Assembly: GCF_900142645.1 (NCBI RefSeq) | Contig: NZ_FRBP01000020.1 | Span: forward strand, 1 to 38,935 | Direction of reading: 5' to 3' | Source: Eubacterium callanderi | GTDB taxonomy: Bacteria; Bacillota; Clostridia; Eubacteriales; Eubacteriaceae | Length of the DNA: 38,935 nucleotides | Shown: piece after piece, positions 35,018-38,935 of the stretch | Numbering within the stretch: the first letter of the stretch is position 1 | Layout: each line of letters opens with the position of its first letter | Notes under the pieces: model-generated | Database searches by the model: none | Seen by the model: the letters and a program-made list of their open reading frames with translations, nothing else | What the model was told of the DNA's origin: nothing | Translations under genes and position numbers: made by a program

Positions 35018-35647
35018 CTATGCTTTAACGCTGCTTTTGATGGAAACCAGTGAGCCTCTAGGACCGGGAACAGCACCCTTAATGAGCAGAATATTGTCTT
35101 CTGCAGAAACCTGAACAACTTCCAGATTTAAAGCAGTGACATTCTTATTCCCCATCTGACCTGGTAAGTTCTTACCCTTCATAACGCGAGCCGGGTAAGC
35201 GGAAGCACCCATGGAGCCTGGGCTTCTGTGGTACTTGGAACCATGAGCCATCGGTCCTCTGGACTGGCCGTGACGTTTGATGACGCCCTGGAAACCCTTA
35301 CCTTTGGATTTACCGGAGATATCAACCTTGTCGCCTGCTTCAAACATGTCAGCCTTGATGACCTGTCCTGTTTCAAAAGCATCATAATCGTCTAATTTAA
35401 ATTCACGGATGACTTTTTTATATTCAACGCCGTGTTTGTCATAATGACCTTTTAAAGGTTTGGTTACGCGTTTTTCCTTCACATCGCCGTAAGCGAGCTG
35501 AACCGCTTCGTAACCGTCAACGTCCATATTTTTCTTCTGGACGACAACACATGGACCCGCTTCCACAACCGTAACCGGAACAACCGTACCGTTTTCTGTG
35601 AAAATCTGAGTCATACCAATTTTCTTGCCGATAATTGCTTTTTTCAA
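35018..35647 (-). CDS. rplC: 50S ribosomal protein L3
   Basis: 209 residues. [20 protein letters not shown] and the loop [20 protein letters not shown] are diagnostic. [11 protein letters not shown] contains the glutamine that PrmB methylates in E. coli. It reaches the peptidyl transferase centre. Confidence 0.97.
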   Translation of the reverse strand: MKKAIIGKKIGMTQIFTENGTVVPVTVVEAGPCVVVQKKNMDVDGYEAVQLAYGDVKEKRVTKPLKGHYDKHGVEYKKVIREFKLDDYDAFETGQVIKADMFEAGDKVDISGKSKGKGFQGVIKRHGQSRGPMAHGSKYHRSPGSMGASAYPARVMKGKNLPGQMGNKNVTALNLEVVQVSAEDNILLIKGAVPGPRGSLVSIKSSVKA

Positions 35648-35709
35648 TTTTTTCCTCCTATATCATTGGATCGCCGGGCGATCATAATATTGTGTGTGGT
35701 TGACTAAAA

Positions 35710-36018
35710 TTATAATTTAATTTCGATATCAACGCCTGCTGGCAGGTTTAAACGCATTAAGGCGTCTACTGTTTTCGGTGTCGGATTTAAGATGTCGATC
35801 AGGCGTTTGTGCGTGCGCATTTCGAACTGTTCTCTGGAATCCTTGTACTTGTGAACCGCTCTTAAAATCGTGATGATTTCCTTGTCAGTCGGAAGCGGAA
35901 TAGGGCCAGAAACACTCGCACCTGTTCTCTTTGCTGTTTCAACGATTTTTTCAGCTGATTGATCGAGTAACTGATGATCAAAAGCCTTGAGTCTGATTCT
36001 AATTTTTTGTTTTGCCAT
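35710..36018 (-). CDS. rpsJ: 30S ribosomal protein S10
   Basis: 102 residues from the ATG at 36018 (AGGAGG upstream); the open frame to 36057 is not conserved. [20 protein letters not shown] and [20 protein letters not shown] are typical. It is the first gene of the S10 operon and is also the NusE subunit in antitermination. Confidence 0.97.
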   Translation of the reverse strand: MAKQKIRIRLKAFDHQLLDQSAEKIVETAKRTGASVSGPIPLPTDKEIITILRAVHKYKDSREQFEMRTHKRLIDILNPTPKTVDALMRLNLPAGVDIEIKL

Positions 36019-36244
36019 ACCTAAATTTACCTCCTTGTATGTTTTTTGCAATAGCATTTAGGTACGTCAACCACCTTGTCAACTCAGCCGGGTGTTTCAT
36101 TCTAAAACTTTTAAAAAAAAGCGGCCCGAAACAGCCGGTTTCAAGGGGTTGTCGTCCGATTCTTTGATCGTGACATACTCCATGGGAATTACCTGAATTA
36201 GTAACAGCAACTTCCCATCTCATCGCAGATAGTCAACCTTGTCT
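36019..36244 (-). promoter_or_regulatory. S10 operon leader with attenuator-like hairpin
   Basis: Downstream of the promoter, ATGGGAA (in DNA terms 36212-36218) pairs with TTCCCAT (36182-36188). Then CGGCT/GGCCG (36133-36137 with 36122-36126) is followed by eight T (36113-36120), an intrinsic terminator. GAAAC/GTTTC (36128-36142) overlaps that stem and would exclude it. This looks like transcription attenuation of the operon, probably by a ribosomal protein. Confidence 0.55.
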
Positions 36245-36273
36245 ATTATACATGCCGGGGCGCCTGGATGCAA
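36245..36273 (-). promoter_or_regulatory. S10 operon promoter
   Basis: On the minus strand TTGCAT (36268-36273) and TATAAT (36245-36250) are separated by 17 nt, 227 nt before rpsJ. It is preceded by an A/T-rich stretch that could be an UP element. Confidence 0.85.
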
Positions 36274-36390
36274 GCTTTTTAAGGAAATAAACATCTTTTT
36301 TTTGACGCGCTATGAAAAGACGTTTACATTTAAGAAAGTCTTAAGAAAATGTGCTTTCGCATAGTAACGCATCCCCCGGCTCCGAACCCC

Positions 36391-36510
36391 AAAAGTTCAT
36401 AACGCCAAAATCAGGCGGCGGCCAATGTGTTATGAAAAAAGGCCAAAACCCCCATGAACACAGGGTTTCAGCCCTCCAAAAAGTCATAACCATATAACGC
36501 ACATAACCCG
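36391..36510 (-). repeat. Left arm of a 120-bp inverted repeat framing degV
   Basis: The reverse complement of this stretch aligns without gaps to 37521-37640, with about 92 of 120 bases identical by hand count. Conserved blocks include CGGGTTATGTGCGTTAT, TTATGACTT, CATAAC, CGCCGCCTGA and GCGTTATGAAC. The middle 40 bases are more diverged. The arm ends 22 nt from the degV stop codon. The outer stretch 36301-36390 has no gene. Confidence 0.8.
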
Positions 36511-36532
36511 GGCCGTTTTATCACTTAAACCC

Positions 36533-37417
36533 CTACAGGCAATCCCTCAAAATCACCTCAGGCCGTTCATCCCAGAAGTAAGCGCCGATCCCCCGCATCC
36601 CCAGGTGGACGGCCAGTACGGTGCCGATGGGCACTGGCGCCGTATCCGGCATGCCCGCAGCCGCAAGCTTATCCTGCAGCGACACCACCAGCTCCTGGCA
36701 TTCCATGGGATCGGCGTAGGCAATGCCAATGGTCTGATCCCTGTAATCACCGGTTCTCTCAAGCACCTTTTCCACCAGCGTCGCCACTGCCTTTTTATCA
36801 CCGCGCACCTTGCCGATGATGTTGAGCTCACCCTGGTCCACATAGACCACGGGACGGATTTTCAGAAAATCCCCCACCACAGCGATCCCCTTGGACACCC
36901 GGCCGCCCTTGTTCAGCCACTTCAGGTCCTGAACCGAAAAATAAAACTGGGCGTGGGTTTTCAGCTTCTCCGCCGCGTCCGCCAGCAGCGGCAGATCGGC
37001 GCCGGCGTCCAGCAGACGGATCAGCTCCATGGCGATGAGGCCTACGCTGCCGCCGCTCTGCAGGCTGTCCACCACAATACATCTGAAATCCGGGTAGGTC
37101 TCCTGAACCTCCCGCAGCATCACACGCCCGGTCTGGCAGCTCCCGGACAACTTGGAGGTAAAGGCCAGGTACAGCACCTCATCCCCTGCCTCGGCGTAAG
37201 CCTCAAAACGTTTCTTAAAATCCCCGGGACGCACCTGCGAGGTGCTGGGCATTACTCCCTGACGCATATAGGCATGAATTTCATCCAAATGAATCTCTAC
37301 CTTATCCCGGTAGGAGCGCTCCTCCACAATCACATTGAGAGGGATCATATCCACCCGCGGATGCTTCTGGAAAGCCTCCGGCATATCACACATACTGTCA
37401 ATTAAAAGTCGCACCAT
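36533..37417 (-). CDS. DegV family fatty-acid-binding protein
   Basis: 294 residues, normal length. VRLLIDSMCDMPEAF at the start, MPSTSQVRPGDF (the PSTSQ motif that contacts the fatty acid), YLAFTSKLSGSCQTG and the GRVSKGIAVVGDFLKIRPVV segment identify DegV/FakB proteins. They carry fatty acids to the kinase FakA for phospholipid synthesis; the ligand here is unknown. It has its own promoter, and its whole unit is framed by the inverted repeat. No fakA is in the window. Confidence 0.92.
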   Translation of the reverse strand: MVRLLIDSMCDMPEAFQKHPRVDMIPLNVIVEERSYRDKVEIHLDEIHAYMRQGVMPSTSQVRPGDFKKRFEAYAEAGDEVLYLAFTSKLSGSCQTGRVMLREVQETYPDFRCIVVDSLQSGGSVGLIAMELIRLLDAGADLPLLADAAEKLKTHAQFYFSVQDLKWLNKGGRVSKGIAVVGDFLKIRPVVYVDQGELNIIGKVRGDKKAVATLVEKVLERTGDYRDQTIGIAYADPMECQELVVSLQDKLAAAGMPDTAPVPIGTVLAVHLGMRGIGAYFWDERPEVILRDCL

Positions 37418-37457
37418 TTCTGTTTCCTCGATCTGTTTTTTTATTTATAGCCTTTAA

Positions 37458-37486
37458 ATCATATCATGTTCCCAAAAAGCTTTCAA
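37458..37486 (-). promoter_or_regulatory. degV promoter
   Basis: On the minus strand TTGAAA (37481-37486) and TATGAT (37458-37463) are separated by 17 nt, about 40 nt before the degV start and inside the space framed by the inverted repeat. Confidence 0.75.
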
Positions 37487-37520
37487 CACCCGCTGTCATT
37501 TTCTGGGGCTGAAAACGCGC

Positions 37521-37640
37521 CGGGTTATGTGCGTTATGACTTTATGACTTTTTTGCGCTCTCAATCTCCCTATTTATGCGGGTTCCAGCCTTTTCTCATA
37601 ACGCACGGGCCGCCGCCTGATTTTTGCGTTATGAACCGCC
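37521..37640 (+). repeat. Right arm of the inverted repeat framing degV
   Basis: Ungapped match to the reverse complement of 36391-36510. Within this arm, GTGCGTTATG (37529-37538) is the exact complement of CATAACGCAC (37597-37606), so the arm can also fold on itself. Its outer end lies where the -35 of the GNAT promoter should be. Confidence 0.8.
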
Positions 37641-37652
37641 CGGGCACTGTGG

Positions 37653-37658
37653 TATAAT
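37653..37658 (+). promoter_or_regulatory. -10 box of the GNAT gene promoter
   Basis: A perfect TATAAT lies 30 nt before the GNAT start. The expected -35 position falls in the GCGTTATGAAC block of the repeat arm and is a poor match, so regulation through the repeat is possible. Confidence 0.5.
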
Positions 37659-37688
37659 AAAAACACCTTATCATCAAAGGAGATCATC

Positions 37689-38144
37689 ATGTTTTCAAAT
37701 TTAACCCTACGAAAAATCATCGCCTACGGCTCCGGGGATTACGACCAGGCCCTTGCCCTCCGGGACCGGCTGCTGCGGAAACCCCTGGGTCTGAGCCTTT
37801 ATGACGAGGACCTGAGCGACGAAAAAAACAATTATCACCTCGGCATCTTCAGAGGCCCTGAGCTGGCCGCGGTGCTGGTGCTCATCCCAAAGGACAGCAC
37901 CACCCTCCAAATGCGCCAGGTGGCTGTGGATACCGCCCTGCAGAGGCAGCACCTCGGCGCAAGGCTCATCGCCTTTGCCGAAAGCTTTGCCGCCACCCAG
38001 GGCTTTACCCGCATTGTTCTCAACGCGCGGCAGACCGCCGAGGCTTTTTACCACAAGCAGGGGTACACGTCTGTGGGCGAGCCTTTTGTGGAGCTGGGGA
38101 TCGGGCACGTGAGGATGGAGAAGGCGTTGGGAATGGAAAATTGA
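37689..38144 (+). CDS. GNAT family acetyltransferase
   Basis: 151 residues; AAGGAGA precedes the ATG. The acetyl-CoA-binding motif appears in QMRQVAVDTALQRQHLGARL (the R/Q-x-x-G-x-A type loop), followed by FTRIVLNARQTAEAFYHKQG and YTSVGEPFVELGIGHVRMEK, all typical of small GNAT enzymes that acetylate amines. The substrate is unknown. The last codons and TGA stop lie inside the left terminal repeat of the palindromic element. It is the only plus-strand gene right of the phage. Confidence 0.92.
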   Translation: MFSNLTLRKIIAYGSGDYDQALALRDRLLRKPLGLSLYDEDLSDEKNNYHLGIFRGPELAAVLVLIPKDSTTLQMRQVAVDTALQRQHLGARLIAFAESFAATQGFTRIVLNARQTAEAFYHKQGYTSVGEPFVELGIGHVRMEKALGMEN

Positions 38145-38449
38145 GAATGGAGAATGGAGAATTTTGGAAGAAACACCGGCTCTGCCGGGTTTCTTTTTTT
38201 GGCGTCGGCGGTTATACCTGAATTTCAACGCAGTGTCCGCAACTAAAATTTAAAATTTATTCTGTAAAAAGGCCTCCCGAAATCCCGAAAACTGTTTTCA
38301 AACAGCGTTTTCGGGATTTCGGGAGGCCTCTTCCAGTTGCGGACACAAACCAGAGCCAGCCGCCGTGCTACCATCGCCTTCCATCAAACGCAGCCAAAGG
38401 CTGCCGTTTGCTCCAATAATTCTCAATTCTCCATTCTCAATTCTCCATT
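38132..38449. mobile_element. MITE-like palindromic element between GNAT gene and tuf
   Basis: Terminal inverted repeats of about 36 bp (38132-38167 and 38413-38449) differ at about three positions; the motif is GAGAATGGAGAATT repeated. Nested inside are GTGTCCGCAACT (38233-38244) with AGTTGCGGACAC (38335-38346), both perfect, and a perfect 22-bp stem (38271-38292 with 38307-38328) whose loop also pairs (TGTTT with AAACA). No ORF or transposase is inside, so a non-autonomous element is the best reading. Confidence 0.65.
38170..38200 (+). terminator. GNAT gene terminator
   Basis: GAAAC-A-CCGGC pairs with GCCGGGTTTC around TCT (one bulged A), followed by seven T. It lies 26 nt after the stop, inside the palindromic element. 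Confidence 0.8.
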
Positions 38450-38455
38450 AAAAAA

Positions 38456-38482
38456 GGATCAGGCTCGCAAAAAGCCTGATCC
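38456..38482 (-). terminator. tuf terminator
   Basis: On the minus strand GGATCAGGCT pairs perfectly with AGCCTGATCC (7-nt loop), followed by six T. It lies 25 nt after the tuf stop and just outside the palindromic element. Confidence 0.9.
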
Positions 38483-38506
38483 TCTAAATTCTATTCTAAT
38501 CTAAAA

Positions 38507-38935
38507 TTAATCTGTAATAATTTTTGCAACGGCTCCGGAGCCAACGGTACGTCCGCCTTCACGGATCGCGAAACGTAAACCTTCTTCGATCGCGATTGGG
38601 GTGATCAATGTGATTTCCATTTCAACGTTGTCCCCTGGCATAACCATTTCTACACCTTCTGGCAGTTTGATATTACCGGTTACGTCGGTTGTTCTGAAGT
38701 AGAACTGTGGTCTGTAGCCATCGAAGAATGGGGTATGACGGCCGCCTTCTTCTTTGGTCAGGACGTATACCTGGGCGGTGAAGTGGGTGTGTGGGTGGAT
38801 GGAGCCTGGTTTTGCCAGTACCTGTCCACGTTCGATCATGGTACGGTCGATCCCACGCAGTAACGCGCCGATGTTGTCGCCTGAACGGCCTTCATCTAAC
38901 AGCTTACGGAACATTTCAATCCCGGTTACAACGGT
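38507..38935 (-). CDS. tuf: Elongation factor Tu, C-terminal part (runs off right edge)
   Basis: The frame is open to the window edge and ends [20 protein letters not shown]. The 142 visible residues are domains 2 and 3: [58 protein letters not shown] and [20 protein letters not shown]. The GTP-binding domain lies outside. EF-Tu brings aminoacyl-tRNA to the ribosome. In many Firmicutes tuf is directly followed by the S10 operon; here a non-ribosomal insert of about 2.5 kb separates them. Confidence 0.98.
   Translation of the reverse strand, partial: TVVTGIEMFRKLLDEGRSGDNIGALLRGIDRTMIERGQVLAKPGSIHPHTHFTAQVYVLTKEEGGRHTPFFDGYRPQFYFRTTDVTGNIKLPEGVEMVMPGDNVEMEITLITPIAIEEGLRFAIREGGRTVGSGAVAKIITD

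Noticed and set aside
36076-36081. Second promoter for rpsJ with TTGACA
   Set aside because: No acceptable -10 at 16-18 nt; TAAATG is a poor match, and the promoter at 36245-36273 is much better.
36605-37405. 266-residue plus-strand open frame opposite degV
   Set aside because: Mirror frame of degV with histidine/glutamine-rich composition and no ribosome binding site; degV itself is clear.
36391-37640. Insertion sequence carrying degV
   Set aside because: No transposase gene and the arms are only about 77% identical; kept as an inverted repeat of unknown kind.
38132-38449. Simple bidirectional terminator between GNAT gene and tuf
   Set aside because: Both genes already have their own hairpin-T terminators, and the nested terminal repeats go beyond what a terminator needs.

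Overview
The window looks like a chromosome segment of a Gram-positive anaerobe of the class Clostridia. The evidence is the complete S10-spc-alpha ribosomal gene order (rpsJ to rplQ), followed by an ECF transporter energizing module, truA and rplM-rpsI. Other support comes from zinc-ribbon forms of S14, L36 and S4, strong AGGAGG ribosome binding sites, and Firmicutes-type promoters. A Eubacterium or Acetobacterium relative is my guess from overall impression; it is not proven here.

Region 1 (1 to about 15,930) is the right-hand part of an integrated temperate phage. At the right end, int and a CI/LexA-like repressor read rightward. Diverging from a back-to-back pair of near-consensus promoters (13728-13826) is a long leftward early operon. 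It encodes a Cro-like protein, a Bro-N antirepressor, a run of small unknown proteins (one a 29-residue membrane peptide), a proline/glutamine-rich protein, a DUF2800 nuclease, a DUF2815 probable single-strand DNA-binding protein, a family A DNA polymerase, a PrimPol-VapE primase-helicase, a VRR-NUC nuclease, an SNF2 helicase, a zinc-finger protein and a sigma-like late regulator. The window's left edge cuts the small terminase gene, so packaging and structural genes lie outside. An AT-rich gap with seven GCCTACAT-type repeats beside the primase is the best candidate replication origin. The phage sits just downstream of the rpsI stop codon.

Region 2 (15,935 to about 36,300) is the host's translation and secretion core, all on the minus strand: rpsJ to rplQ (with secY, adk, map, a KOW protein, infA and rpoA inside), then ecfA1-ecfA2-ecfT-truA, then rplM-rpsI from its own promoter and structured leader. 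The S10 operon begins at a strong promoter (36245-36273), followed by a leader with an attenuator-like hairpin.

Region 3 (36,300 to 38,935) holds degV (minus), a GNAT acetyltransferase (plus) and the 3' part of tuf (minus). tuf often lies directly upstream of rpsJ in Firmicutes. Here the two are separated by about 2.5 kb that carries two repeat structures: a roughly 120-bp ungapped inverted repeat framing degV, and a 318-bp palindromic element with about 36-bp terminal inverted repeats between the GNAT gene and tuf. I saw no rRNA, tRNA, CRISPR array or transposase gene.
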